NCBI GenBank assembly: GCA_964398865.1
Contig: CAYNOO010000003.1
Span: 1-64,000, forward strand
DNA from: Phycocordibacter sp964398865
GTDB taxonomy: Bacteria; Patescibacteriota; Minisyncoccia; Phycocordibacterales; Phycocordibacteraceae
Direction: 5' to 3'
DNA length: 64,000 bases
Position 1 is the first letter of the stretch. Every line of letters starts with the position of its first letter. This document shows positions 36,944-46,107 of this stretch, piece by piece. Below the pieces are notes generated by a model. That model made no database searches. It was not told where the DNA came from and was given only the letters and a program-made list of their open reading frames with translations. A program made the position numbers and the translations under genes.

Positions 36944-37222
36944 ATGAGTCAATACGGAGGGGTACCCGAGCGGTTTAAACAGGAAGGAATAAAAGTGTCT
37001 GGAAATTCTTTGGCACGCATTGGAGATTTTGTTGAAGCAATCTCTTTTGTTGGCGGGCTTGTTCCAAGAGGGACACGCTCTAAGATCCTTGATATTTTAG
37101 TTGAGCCAAATCAAAACGTTCGAGGTTTTACAAAGAGAATCGAGATTGCGGCTTACCCAGGGCAGTACTTGCCTCCGCAACGCTTTAAGAGAATAGAATC
37201 GACAGGAATTAATAATTCGTGA
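36944..37222 (+). CDS. Small hypothetical protein after pheT
   Basis: This 92-residue ORF begins 9 bp after the pheT stop and ends 12 bp before mscS. It is rich in Gly, Arg and Ile, with no membrane helix and no motif I recognise. Its 5' end (36956-36979) reads like the first 24 bases of a class II tRNA of the Tyr type. This raises the possibility that the ORF is partly tRNA-derived or that the resemblance is chance. Placement inside a tight run of same-strand genes supports expression. Confidence 0.45.
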   Translation: MSQYGGVPERFKQEGIKVSGNSLARIGDFVEAISFVGGLVPRGTRSKILDILVEPNQNVRGFTKRIEIAAYPGQYLPPQRFKRIESTGINNS

Positions 37223-37234
37223 TACGCTCGGAAT

Positions 37235-38065
37235 ATGAATACGTTCAGTAAAGCGTTCAACGTAGAGGGTTTTATGGCAGCTTTGACTATTTCGCTGCCG
37301 AAGCTTTTCTTTGCGTTCCTCATACTCTTTATCTTTTGGGTGATCTATCACCTTACGAAGCGCCCCTTCATGCGCCTCCTTGCTTGGAGAGGTGTACAGC
37401 AGGCGAACGCGGAGCTCATTGTGAATACCGTCTATCGGGCGATTCTTTTTGTTATTGCCGTCATCATTGCAGCAGGTCAGCTTGGTATCAACCTCACCGC
37501 AACTGTCGCAGGCTTGGGTATCGCCGGTATCGCGCTCGGATTTGCTGCGCAAGATACTCTTGCCAATATCATTTCGGGCGTTCTCATCTATGTCGATAAA
37601 CCATTCCGGATAGGGCAGTGGATCACTGTTGGTGACATGTACGGCAGAGTTCAGAAAATAACGATGCGCACTACTCGTATTCGCACGCTCGATAATACAT
37701 TCGTGGTTATTCCGAATCAGAAAATCGCGAACGAAGTGTTGGTCAATCATTCTTCGCACGGGGAGCTTCGTATCGTCGTACCCTTCGGGATGGCATATCA
37801 CGAGTCAGTGCCGCGAGTGCGCGATGTTCTTGTTAAAGCCCTTTCTGCTATCAAGGGAGTAAGAAAAGACCCTCCACCTACTGTTGTTGCGGAGGGTTTT
37901 GGTGCGTCTTCAATCAACATGCTCGCTCGTGTCTGGGTAGATAATGCTGACCGCGAGCGCGCTACGCTCTTCATGGTCGTTGAGACTATAAAGGAGACAT
38001 TGGAAGCTGAGAAGATAGAGATTCCTTTCCCGCAAATGGAAGTTAAAGTCAGAAAAGAGCGTTAA
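37235..38065 (+). CDS. Small-conductance mechanosensitive channel (MscS family)
   Basis: The 276-residue protein has three membrane helices (about residues 20-40, 65-85 and 90-110). The pore helix is Gly/Ala-rich and leads into the MscS signature: GLGIAGIALGFAAQDTLAN followed by GVLIYVDKPFRIGQWI. The cytoplasmic beta domain (TTRIRTLDNTFVVIPNQK) and an alpha/beta C-terminal domain complete a minimal MscS. It should open under membrane tension to protect against hypo-osmotic shock. The start is 9 bp after a weak TGATAC -10 box. Confidence 0.93.
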   Translation: MNTFSKAFNVEGFMAALTISLPKLFFAFLILFIFWVIYHLTKRPFMRLLAWRGVQQANAELIVNTVYRAILFVIAVIIAAGQLGINLTATVAGLGIAGIALGFAAQDTLANIISGVLIYVDKPFRIGQWITVGDMYGRVQKITMRTTRIRTLDNTFVVIPNQKIANEVLVNHSSHGELRIVVPFGMAYHESVPRVRDVLVKALSAIKGVRKDPPPTVVAEGFGASSINMLARVWVDNADRERATLFMVVETIKETLEAEKIEIPFPQMEVKVRKER

Positions 38066-38071
38066 TATAGT
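38043..38071 (+). promoter_or_regulatory. Promoter of purD
   Basis: TTAAAG (38043-38048), 17 bp, TATAGT (38066-38071), then 8 bp to the ATG at 38080. The -35 box lies inside the end of mscS. Confidence 0.6.
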
Positions 38072-38079
38072 TTTCTGAT

Positions 38080-39342
38080 ATGAATGTTCTCGTTATCGGA
38101 GGAGGAGGCAGGGAACATGCTCTCGCCTGGAAGATTTCCCAGTCACCTCGCTGTACGGCGCTCTACATCGCACCGGGAAACGCTGGAACCTCGCTTGTCG
38201 GGGAAAATGTCCCTATAAACACCCAAGATCATAAAGAAATCATTCGTTTTTGCAAAGAGAAAGATATTGGATTTGTCGTTATCGGTCCCGATGACTTTCT
38301 TGCAAGTGGCATCGTTGATTCTTTGATGAATGCCAGCATTCTCGCGTTTGGTCCCACGAAAGCCGCAGCGAAGCTTGAGTGGTCAAAGGCGTTCTCCAAG
38401 GATTTCATGAATCGTCATGGAATTCCGACTGCTGCTTCTGCGACGTTCTCTACATTCAACGAAGCGCTCGCACATGCCAAAGTCCAACCATTACCTTTAG
38501 TCATCAAAGCGGACGGACTCGCGCTCGGGAAAGGAGTGGTGATTGCGCAAACATATGAAGAGGCTGAACGAACGCTTAATTCATTTATGGTCGATGAAGC
38601 GTTTGGGGAATCAGGAAAGACAGTCGTGTTTGAGGAATTTTTGGAAGGTCCTGAAATATCGGTGCATGCATTCTGCGACGGAACGACCGCAAAACTTTTT
38701 CCTGTTGCTCGCGATCATAAGAGAGTGGGGGACGGCAACACTGGCGCGAATACCGGCGGCATGGGTGCTATCGCTCCGGTACAGGTGTCCGCAGATTTCC
38801 TGAAAGAAATTGAAGAGAAGGTAGTACTTCCTGCAATTAAAGGAATGGCCTCAGAGGGGACCCCTTTTTCAGGCATCCTTTATCCAGGACTCATGATTAC
38901 AAAGAAGGGTATTCGCGTCATCGAATTTAATGCGCGTTTTGGCGACCCAGAAGCGCAATCGTATATGCGACTTTTGGATTCAGATTTGCTCGACATCATG
39001 CTCGACTGTGCAGAAGGGAAACTGGCAGGACGCGACATACATTGGAGTAAGGATTTTGCGTGTACGGTGGTTATGGCTTCGGGCGGATACCCTGGAAAAT
39101 ATACGAGTGGATTTCCCATAAAGGGTTTAGAGACAGTCACCGATACATCAGTTGTAGTCTTTTACGCCGGCACTGAGAAAATCGAAAGCGGGGTAATTAC
39201 TGCGGGAGGAAGGGTGCTTGGCGTAAGTGCTGTCGCTAGTGCTCCTGAAGAAGCACAAAAAAAGGCATATGAAGCGGTAAAAGCGGTGCAATTTGACGGT
39301 GCACAATACCGCACCGACATAGGCTCTTCGTGGGGAATCTAA
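38080..39342 (+). CDS. purD: Phosphoribosylamine-glycine ligase (GAR synthetase)
   Basis: The 420-residue ATP-grasp enzyme joins 5-phosphoribosylamine and glycine in the second step of purine synthesis. Motifs are MNVLVIGGGGREHALAWK at the N-terminus, PLVIKADGLALGKGV (ATP-grasp), GANTGGMGAIAP, and FNARFGDPEAQ with the Mg ligands. Length is normal. With the AICAR transformylase at 30807 it indicates at least parts of a purine pathway, although the other pur genes are not in this window. Confidence 0.96.
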   Translation: MNVLVIGGGGREHALAWKISQSPRCTALYIAPGNAGTSLVGENVPINTQDHKEIIRFCKEKDIGFVVIGPDDFLASGIVDSLMNASILAFGPTKAAAKLEWSKAFSKDFMNRHGIPTAASATFSTFNEALAHAKVQPLPLVIKADGLALGKGVVIAQTYEEAERTLNSFMVDEAFGESGKTVVFEEFLEGPEISVHAFCDGTTAKLFPVARDHKRVGDGNTGANTGGMGAIAPVQVSADFLKEIEEKVVLPAIKGMASEGTPFSGILYPGLMITKKGIRVIEFNARFGDPEAQSYMRLLDSDLLDIMLDCAEGKLAGRDIHWSKDFACTVVMASGGYPGKYTSGFPIKGLETVTDTSVVVFYAGTEKIESGVITAGGRVLGVSAVASAPEEAQKKAYEAVKAVQFDGAQYRTDIGSSWGI

Positions 39343-39463
39343 AAGCTGCGGATTGGTCAAAATCTGCCGCTCATACAAGGCTTTTTAGACAAATAGGGCA
39401 GGGAAATCAGGGTAAAAATGTGGTACACTTGAGATAAGCTTTCAGGGCGCATTTTTTATACCA

Positions 39464-41539
39464 ATGGCTAAGACGAACAAAAAAGAAGAGAAAAAGTCTG
39501 ACGGTTACAGCGCTGAATCTATCACCGTACTTGAAGGACTGGAACCGGTGCGCAAGCGCCCCGGAATGTACATCGGTACCACTGGTTTGGACGGTTTGCA
39601 CCATCTCATCTGGGAGGTGTTCGACAACTCACGCGATGAAGCGATGGGTGAACATGCAGATGATATTGAGGTGACTCTTCTTCCTAACAATAGAATTCGG
39701 AACGCTGACAATGGTCGCGGTATTCCTGTCGATATTCACAAACAAACAAAAGTGTCTGCCTTGGAAACTATTATGACCACTCTCCACGCAGGAGGTAAAT
39801 TTGGTGGTGATGGTTACAAGGTATCGGGAGGTTTGCATGGCGTCGGTGTATCAGTCGTGAATGCGCTCTCAACCTACACGAAAGCAGAAATTCATCGCGA
39901 TGGCGGCTATTACCTTCAAGAATATGACCGCGGAAAGGCACGCGCAAAAGTGAAGAAAGTTGGCGCATCGGATTGGCGTGGCAGTGTCATCACGTTTGAT
40001 GCAGATCCGCAAATTTTCCCCGTCATTGAATACGATTTCAATAAGATTGTGCAGCACCTTCGTCAGCAGGCGTACCTTGTGAAAGGAGTTCGTATTTCTA
40101 TTATCGATGCGCGTGAATATCCAGGAAAAATTGACCTTGCTGATGTGCGCTACTTCCGTGATTTGGGACTCCTCGTTCCATCGCAAACGTTTTACTTTGA
40201 AGGCGGCTTGAAGTCACTTGTCGTCTTTAACAATCGTTTTCAGAAACCCGTTCACTCGTCAGTCTTTTATATTGAAAAAGAAGTTGACTCTGTGGGGGTA
40301 GAGGTAGCGTTGCAATATGTTGATGATATTTCTGCTCGCATCACCGCATTTGCAAACAATACTTACAACGCCGAAGGAGGAACGCACGTCACCGGCTTCA
40401 AGACCGCGCTCACGCGAACGCTGAATGCATACGCGCGCAAAAACAATATCGTCAAAGAGGCTGATGAGAATTTCACCGGCGAAGACGTGTTGGAAGGGTT
40501 GACTGCCATCATCTCGGTGAAGCTTCGTGAGATTCAGTTCGAAGGGCAGACCAAAGGCAAACTTGGCAGTGTGGAGGCGCGTGGCGCTGTAGAGACTGTT
40601 TTCAGCGAGGCATTTGGGATGTTTTTGGAAGAGCATCCGGATGAAGCTCGCTCCATTATCGGCAAGGTGCTTCTTGCCCTGAAAGCCCGCAAAGCTGCAA
40701 AGGCTGCGAAAGATTCCGTGCTTAGAAAGGGTGCGCTCGATGGTATGACGCTGCCTGGAAAGCTTGCCGACTGTCAGACCAAGAATGCAGCAGAATCCGA
40801 AATATTCATCGTTGAGGGAGATTCGGCTGGCGGCTCCTCAAAGCAGGGTCGCGACCGTCGCACGCAGGCGATACTGCCGCTTCGCGGAAAAATATTGAAC
40901 GTTGAGCGCGCCAGGCTTGACAAGATGCTTGCCTCAAACGAAATCAAGAACTTGGTTATTGCTATGGGCACCGCAATAGGGGATTTGTTTGATATTTCAA
41001 AACTGCGCTACCACAAGATAATTATTGCCACAGACGCCGACGTAGACGGCGCACACATCCGCACACTCCTTTTGACACTGTTCTATCGCTACTTCCGCCC
41101 GGTCATTGACGGAGGATTCCTCTACATCGCCCAGCCACCTCTTTTCAAAGTGAAATTTGGTAAGGAAGTGTTTTATGTACAGGATCAGGGCGAACTCGAT
41201 AAACTCTTAAAAGCGCGCGGCATCAAGACCGAGGAATTCAATGTTGAAGAAGTTGCAGAAGAATCTGCTTCTGAAGAAGAGACGGAAGAAGAAGCTGAGG
41301 AGAAGACTACAAAGAAACAATCAAAGCCGAGCATCCAACGCTACAAAGGATTGGGTGAGATGAATCCGGAAGAGTTGTGGGAGACCACCATGGATCCTGC
41401 GCGACGCATATTGAAGCAAGTGAAGATTGAGGACGCTCAGGACGCAGATCGCGTCTTTGATATTCTCATGGGCACGGACGTTCCGGCTCGCAAGAGCTTC
41501 ATCCAATCGAACGCGAAAGCAGCGACGTTGGACATCTAA
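39464..41539 (+). CDS. gyrB: DNA gyrase subunit B
   Basis: The 691-residue type IIA topoisomerase ATPase subunit starts with a Lys-rich tail and VRKRPGMYIG. The GHKL ATPase motifs are DNSRDEAMGE, DNGRGIPVDIH and GGLHGVGVSVVNALS. The TOPRIM domain has IVEGDSAGGSSKQGRDR and TDADVDGAHIRTL, and the C-terminus has QRYKGLGEMNPEELWETTMD. The last motif favours GyrB over ParE. An acidic low-complexity insert (about residues 592-622, Glu-rich) sits just before QRYKGLGE, which is unusual. It ends at a strong terminator. Confidence 0.94.
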   Translation: MAKTNKKEEKKSDGYSAESITVLEGLEPVRKRPGMYIGTTGLDGLHHLIWEVFDNSRDEAMGEHADDIEVTLLPNNRIRNADNGRGIPVDIHKQTKVSALETIMTTLHAGGKFGGDGYKVSGGLHGVGVSVVNALSTYTKAEIHRDGGYYLQEYDRGKARAKVKKVGASDWRGSVITFDADPQIFPVIEYDFNKIVQHLRQQAYLVKGVRISIIDAREYPGKIDLADVRYFRDLGLLVPSQTFYFEGGLKSLVVFNNRFQKPVHSSVFYIEKEVDSVGVEVALQYVDDISARITAFANNTYNAEGGTHVTGFKTALTRTLNAYARKNNIVKEADENFTGEDVLEGLTAIISVKLREIQFEGQTKGKLGSVEARGAVETVFSEAFGMFLEEHPDEARSIIGKVLLALKARKAAKAAKDSVLRKGALDGMTLPGKLADCQTKNAAESEIFIVEGDSAGGSSKQGRDRRTQAILPLRGKILNVERARLDKMLASNEIKNLVIAMGTAIGDLFDISKLRYHKIIIATDADVDGAHIRTLLLTLFYRYFRPVIDGGFLYIAQPPLFKVKFGKEVFYVQDQGELDKLLKARGIKTEEFNVEEVAEESASEEETEEEAEEKTTKKQSKPSIQRYKGLGEMNPEELWETTMDPARRILKQVKIEDAQDADRVFDILMGTDVPARKSFIQSNAKAATLDI

Positions 41540-41560
41540 AAAATAAGTTTGAGTAAAATA

Positions 41561-41588
41561 AAAAACTCTCCAGTTAAGGAGAGTTTTT
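41561..41588. terminator. Bidirectional intrinsic terminator after gyrB
   Basis: A-run plus CTCTCC and its complement GGAGAG with loop AGTTAA, then TTTTT. The A and T tracts make it work in both directions, between gyrB and the convergent gene at 41617. Confidence 0.88.
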
Positions 41589-41616
41589 CTTTGCTTGGAA
41601 CTTGCACCCGTCGGTT

Positions 41617-41904
41617 TTATTTTTTGGTTCGCTGAGGATTGCCTGAACGCAATGGCACTAAAGTAGGGTTTAGTACTCCATGTTCGAGATGACCCAGATC
41701 ATCCCAGGTCTTTGCTTCTTTAACTTTGTTAAAGAAATCTCTGAACATTTCTACTTTTTTATGCGAAACCCGCTTTGAGCCCTGCAAAAACCCTTTAAAA
41801 TACTTATCTCCAGCGTTGAGAAGGCTAGCTCTATACTCTTCTACTGCGCTCTCAGAATAAAGCTTGCTTACTCCTTCTTTGGTATAGAATAACTTGTTTC
41901 CCAT
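41617..41904 (-). CDS. Hypothetical protein
   Basis: This 95-residue, Lys-rich soluble protein has a Tyr-rich N-terminus (MGNKLFYTKEGVSKLYSES) and a helical middle with KVEMFRDFFNKVKEAKTWDDL. I recognise no family or membrane segment. It is convergent with gyrB and lies 64 bp downstream of the CARDB-like gene on the same strand. A hairpin at 41926-41961 separates it from that gene. Confidence 0.55.
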   Translation of the reverse strand: MGNKLFYTKEGVSKLYSESAVEEYRASLLNAGDKYFKGFLQGSKRVSHKKVEMFRDFFNKVKEAKTWDDLGHLEHGVLNPTLVPLRSGNPQRTKK

Positions 41905-41925
41905 AATTTGAATTGCCCCTCTTTT

Positions 41926-41970
41926 ATTGAAATCTCAGATTTATAACCTGAGAACTTCAATCGGTTTTTT
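41926..41970. terminator. Hairpin between two minus-strand genes
   Basis: ATTGAAATCTCAG (41926-41938) pairs with CTGAGAACTTCAAT (41948-41961) apart from one small bulge, and TTTTTT follows at 41965-41970 on the + strand. Both flanking genes are on the minus strand, so it may end antisense transcription or act as an mRNA-end hairpin. Confidence 0.5.
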
Positions 41971-43045
41971 ACGAGCTTGTGGTGATCGTGTACCTCACGA
42001 TGTTGTTGTTCTTGTCGCGCTCGTTGATGCGATTGGATGGGTCAACATTGACGATGAAGATTCCGTCTGGCTTTGAAGGGTCAAAGCTGTCAAACCCTAC
42101 AGTGAACTCAATGCGGTCGCCAGGGGCGAGCACCTGCTGCATTGGACTCGAGAAAATATTATACGGCAAGGTAGGGAGCACGGCATTGAAGTCAAACTGA
42201 GGCGATGTCTTGGTACCTCGGTTTTCTACCGCGAAGCGAACTGCAATACGACTGTTACTGGCACTGCGGCTCGGGGTTGAGCTTGCTGTAAAGACACCGG
42301 TAGTCTTGTCTACGACGCCGGTCTCAATGATACGAACCGCGAGGTCTACATATCCATTCGGATCAGAAACACCTGCGCCATTGATAGGGTAGATGTTTGT
42401 TTGCGTAGGTCCAGGAGTTACTGGGCGGGGAGTGACCGGGACGGTCGTTACCGGAATCACCGTAACTGGGGTTGTCGTTGGTGTAAGGGTTCCTGGGCTC
42501 GTGGTGTTGCCAGTGTTCGTAACGGTGAAGGTAGTCTGACCAGTGACCGTAGGAGTGTTTGCGCCGTTTGGAGTGAATTCTATGAACACCTGCACATCAA
42601 CAAAGCGGTTATTTGCTGAAAACGGGGTCAAGGTCATTTGATTGTTTGCATTCAAAAAGTGGAAAGCAGTATTACAGAAGATTGTTTCAGGCGCACCTGA
42701 AGCAGAGAGGGAAGTGAATGACACACCGTCTGCACAGTTGTAGCGGAACGTGTACGAACCGTCTACGCTTTTCTTATCATGCGACCATGACAAGACGAAT
42801 GGCTGGTTCGAATCTACAGTCAACGACTGTGCTGACAAAACTATCTTCTCTCCCGCAGGAACGAAGACAGATGAAAAGCTCACGATTGCTGATGCGAGCG
42901 ATGAGAATGCATTTGGGATGCCGCGAGCTACTTGAACACTGCCCCACATGCCTACAATGATAATAGCTACGAAGCCAAAGATGGCGAGAGTGCGCACTGC
43001 CGCGGTGCCGAGACGCGATGGCGTCTTTTTTGTATCGTTTTCCAT
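41969..43045 (-). CDS. Membrane-anchored Ig-like / CARDB-type surface protein
   Basis: The protein is 358 residues from the Met at 43045. It has an N-terminal membrane helix (AIFGFVAIIIVGMWGSV), a beta-rich domain with two Cys residues (YNCADGVSF and ETIFCNTAF) that could pair, a Thr/Pro linker (about residues 190-225) and a C-terminal CARDB-like domain (YVDLAVRIIETG, RIAVRFAVENRG, LAPGDRIEFTVGFD, NVDPSNRINERDKNNN). CARDB domains occur in adhesins. An upstream in-frame codon at 43081 exists, but a consensus promoter ends 7 bp before 43045. It is probably part of the neighbouring sortase surface locus. Confidence 0.8.
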   Translation of the reverse strand: MENDTKKTPSRLGTAAVRTLAIFGFVAIIIVGMWGSVQVARGIPNAFSSLASAIVSFSSVFVPAGEKIVLSAQSLTVDSNQPFVLSWSHDKKSVDGSYTFRYNCADGVSFTSLSASGAPETIFCNTAFHFLNANNQMTLTPFSANNRFVDVQVFIEFTPNGANTPTVTGQTTFTVTNTGNTTSPGTLTPTTTPVTVIPVTTVPVTPRPVTPGPTQTNIYPINGAGVSDPNGYVDLAVRIIETGVVDKTTGVFTASSTPSRSASNSRIAVRFAVENRGTKTSPQFDFNAVLPTLPYNIFSSPMQQVLAPGDRIEFTVGFDSFDPSKPDGIFIVNVDPSNRINERDKNNNIVRYTITTSS

Positions 43046-43052
43046 AGAGCAC

Positions 43053-43081
43053 TGTATATCATATAAGATTGCTATTGTCAA
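43053..43081 (-). promoter_or_regulatory. Consensus promoter of the CARDB-like gene
   Basis: Read on the minus strand: TTGACA (43081-43076), 17 bp, TATACA (43058-43053), then 7 bp to the ATG at 43045. The -35 box is a perfect consensus. Confidence 0.85.
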
Positions 43082-43255
43082 GCATCATTCTTTGCTCGCG
43101 TAATTCTTGCGCGCGTCGGACGGCTACGAGAGGGAAGCGGAGAGGCTTGACAAAGCCATTTTAGCGTGATACCGTTCATTTTAGTAATAAAGAGAGGTTT
43201 TGCAGAAATTTTTATAAAAGCGGACAATTTTCTATAATTTCTATAAAATAAAAAC

Positions 43256-45259
43256 ATGGCGAATGCAGAATCACTGACGACTCTCGAAAGAGTTTCGCGC
43301 CCCTCTTTTGACTTGAGGAGCTTTTTGCCGAAGCCTAAGAAGGTGGAAGCCTCGGAAGAGACCATAGAGGCAGTTCAATTCAAAGCTGAGCTTACAAAAG
43401 TTAGGAAAGTATTAAGTGATGCACGTTCGCAGTTTGCAGGTGAGATGCGAACAGCAAAGATTGCGAAAAAAGATTCTGCCGGTCTCTCTACTTTCGCCGC
43501 GTACGAAGCGGCTCTCAATGAATACCTCACGCTCGTTATGCGCACGCAAGGACTGCAGGGTGCAGAAATGGCGCGCATCGGAGAAATTGGATTCTTAGGA
43601 GCCGTAGATAGAGAAAAACATAAAGAAGGTGTTTGGGGCGGCATTGCCGCTGCAGGCGCTGTCTTGGGTCCGATACAAACGCTTGTGGGCGCTACCGCTG
43701 GCGTTGTCATAAACAAATTCGTTTATACTCCTGCTTCCAAAGCGATAGTTGGGATGTACACGTCATATAGAACTGAAAGTATTGTCTCTAAGCGCGTCAA
43801 AGAAGCGCAGCAGGCTGTTCAGGCTGGCGTTGACTTTAAGACTCTGACTGGCAGCACCAACCTTCTTGAAAAGAATCTTCCTGCTCGTTTCAGTGAAGTG
43901 TCTAAGTTCATGACAACTGAAAGACGTGCTCGTCTCGCATTGAGTGTTGGGACTGGCGTCACTATCGGTGGACTGACCGGCGCAGGTCTTTCCGGTCACT
44001 TCGCTCATGATGAAATGTTTGGAGGTGAGAGCGTTAGAGAAGTCCTTGCGGAACAATGGGGTGCATTTGGACATTGGCTCGTTGACGGCTTTAGATCACA
44101 AGCAACAGAAGCGGCAGTCATTGCTGCGGTTGGTGCCGGTAAGATTGTAGAAGGAGCGTTAGGCTCCCCAGCGATGGCTGCGGAAATGCCACAGGGTAGC
44201 GGCGATGTTCGCCTGGCTGGTTTTCTTCCGCCTGACTTGAACGCGCACGGGACTAGATTTTTTGCACCTTCTACTGAACCCGGTGGAGTCGATCCCTACC
44301 AGTCCATGCCAACTCCTGAGAAGCCTGTTCTTGTTGATCACCTCGGCGGTGCTCCTTGGAACATCGATCGCAATGTTGGACTTGATAATCTTCACATTGC
44401 GAAAGCGATACCTCTTATGAATCAAGGGGGGATGTCGACTGAGTGGAATAATGATGTAGAGGCACTTCTTCGACAGCAGCACGATTTGCCGCCAGCAGAG
44501 CGGACGATTGTGCAGATACAGGACAATCGTTTCGATGGCATGCTTTATAGGAATGGTGTGCTAGGGCAGGGAGCCCGAGATGTCGAGCTCCATACGCCTA
44601 AACCATACAATGCGGAATATCGAGTAATCGAGAAAGTTTTGAGTGACGGAAAGATACACAAGCTTCAAATTTGGATACCAGAGCAATGCACTAATGTTTC
44701 ATGGACAGATACGATAGTAGGGGAGCCAGCTGCTCCTTTGGTTATTCCTCCGCCCATTGTAGAGGCTGCACCGCCAGCACAAGGCTGTCCGATTCCAGAA
44801 GACACGCAATGGACTGCAAGGGAACTATTGAATCCTCATGGGACGCATATGCTCGATGGGTCACATTCTATTGCGCGAAGTCCTGGAGGTTACACCGTAT
44901 ATGTTCCTGATAAAGCTTCTATTCCAGGAGTCTTGGAGCGCGTAATGGCGGATGCGAAAAACGACGGACTTTTTGATGATGGTCGACCGTTCATACTGGT
45001 TGAGGTGAATGTCTATAATCCAGTGACATGTACTTATGAAGAAGCGGTTATCTGTCTCAAAGCAGATGCCATCAATGCAGTGACAGGTAAAATATCGATC
45101 GATCAGCCTTTTGTAACAGTTCCTGGTTCGAGGCATGACGTTCCTTTGACCGGACAGAATTTCAGCCAATACATCGAACCTACCAAAGAACATGGGATGT
45201 ATGAACCTGCTCCGCGTGCGGAGGATTTAGGAACCGTCGCACGGTCACCGAGGCATTAA
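43256..45259 (+). CDS. Large hypothetical protein of the surface locus
   Basis: The 667-residue protein has no classical signal peptide. The N-terminal 120 residues are charged and helical. Two Gly/Ala-rich hydrophobic segments (GVWGGIAAAGAVLGPIQTLV near residue 125 and LSVGTGVTIGGLTGAGLSG near 230) may be membrane spans. The C-terminal half contains a Pro-rich linker (VIPPPIVEAAPPAQGCP) and a domain with four Cys residues. I recognise no family. It sits directly upstream of the sortase gene, which has its own promoter. It may be a membrane component working with the sortase system, but that rests on position only. Confidence 0.6.
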   Translation: MANAESLTTLERVSRPSFDLRSFLPKPKKVEASEETIEAVQFKAELTKVRKVLSDARSQFAGEMRTAKIAKKDSAGLSTFAAYEAALNEYLTLVMRTQGLQGAEMARIGEIGFLGAVDREKHKEGVWGGIAAAGAVLGPIQTLVGATAGVVINKFVYTPASKAIVGMYTSYRTESIVSKRVKEAQQAVQAGVDFKTLTGSTNLLEKNLPARFSEVSKFMTTERRARLALSVGTGVTIGGLTGAGLSGHFAHDEMFGGESVREVLAEQWGAFGHWLVDGFRSQATEAAVIAAVGAGKIVEGALGSPAMAAEMPQGSGDVRLAGFLPPDLNAHGTRFFAPSTEPGGVDPYQSMPTPEKPVLVDHLGGAPWNIDRNVGLDNLHIAKAIPLMNQGGMSTEWNNDVEALLRQQHDLPPAERTIVQIQDNRFDGMLYRNGVLGQGARDVELHTPKPYNAEYRVIEKVLSDGKIHKLQIWIPEQCTNVSWTDTIVGEPAAPLVIPPPIVEAAPPAQGCPIPEDTQWTARELLNPHGTHMLDGSHSIARSPGGYTVYVPDKASIPGVLERVMADAKNDGLFDDGRPFILVEVNVYNPVTCTYEEAVICLKADAINAVTGKISIDQPFVTVPGSRHDVPLTGQNFSQYIEPTKEHGMYEPAPRAEDLGTVARSPRH

Positions 45260-45268
45260 TTGGGGGTA

Positions 45269-45297
45269 TTGACAAGCAACAATTTGTGATGTATTAT
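45269..45297 (+). promoter_or_regulatory. Consensus promoter of the sortase operon
   Basis: TTGACA (45269-45274), 17 bp, TATTAT (45292-45297), then 8 bp to the ATG at 45306. This is one of the two strongest promoters seen by eye in the window. Confidence 0.85.
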
Positions 45298-45305
45298 GAA
45301 GAAGC

Positions 45306-46082
45306 ATGACAACAAGCACAATAATCACTTTCAAACCCAGTGATTTTTTGCGTATGACTAAAAATGGCATTTCACCGAATAAACGAATCATCGCAAGACC
45401 GTGGGAATTTCTTGTTATCTTCCTGGTCGTTTTTTTCGTAGTATCGGTCTTTCTTTTTGCCATCGACTTTGTCCCAGAATCTCCATCTTCCGCTGACACT
45501 TCAAATATTGCCCAAGCAGCTACTGTTACCTTGAGCGCTTCAGCACCGCTCAGCGCGAAAACATCTTCAAACTCAAACGGCACTGCTGCAGCGGCAGTTT
45601 CTACCGCGTCTGCACACCTTGCAGGAAACGCACCACTTCGCGTCACTATACCGAAAGTCGGCATTGATACACCGGTCAATAATCCGAACACGACGAGCGT
45701 GAGCGGGCTTGATAATGCACTTCTTAAGGGAGCGGTTCGCTATCCTGATTCAGCGCTTCTTGGAGAGGTTGCGCCGATGTTTATATTTGGTCATCAGAGT
45801 TACTTGCCAGTCGTCCACAATCAGGCTTTCAAAGCGTTCAATGGTCTTCAAAATGTTCGCGTTGGCGACGATGTCATTGTTTCATCTGCAACAACCAACT
45901 ATCACTACCGCGTGACTTCAATCGATTATGTCGATACTGAAGATGGAGAGGTAGAGATTGGCGGTGGTACCCAGACGCTCACGCTGGTTACGTGCGACTC
46001 ATTCGGAAAGCAAAAGACGAAGCGCTACGTTGTCGTAGCGGCATTCACTTTTGAAGAGCCGATTACTAATACTCATGCTTAA
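45306..46082 (+). CDS. Sortase
   Basis: The 258-residue protein has a cytoplasmic N-terminus, one membrane helix (about residues 34-54), a Ser/Ala-rich linker and a sortase barrel. The catalytic triad is visible: His in FGHQSY (H163), Cys in LTLVTCD (C230) and Arg in KTKRYVV (R240). Sortases cleave LPxTG-like signals and attach proteins to cell wall or pilin acceptors outside the membrane. The subclass is uncertain; the short barrel resembles class D, E or F. The next gene, 25 bp on, encodes a protein with an IPYTG motif before a membrane helix, a likely substrate. Confidence 0.9.
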   Translation: MTTSTIITFKPSDFLRMTKNGISPNKRIIARPWEFLVIFLVVFFVVSVFLFAIDFVPESPSSADTSNIAQAATVTLSASAPLSAKTSSNSNGTAAAAVSTASAHLAGNAPLRVTIPKVGIDTPVNNPNTTSVSGLDNALLKGAVRYPDSALLGEVAPMFIFGHQSYLPVVHNQAFKAFNGLQNVRVGDDVIVSSATTNYHYRVTSIDYVDTEDGEVEIGGGTQTLTLVTCDSFGKQKTKRYVVVAAFTFEEPITNTHA

Positions 46083-46107
46083 TTACTCAATTTTTTATAA
46101 AAACACT

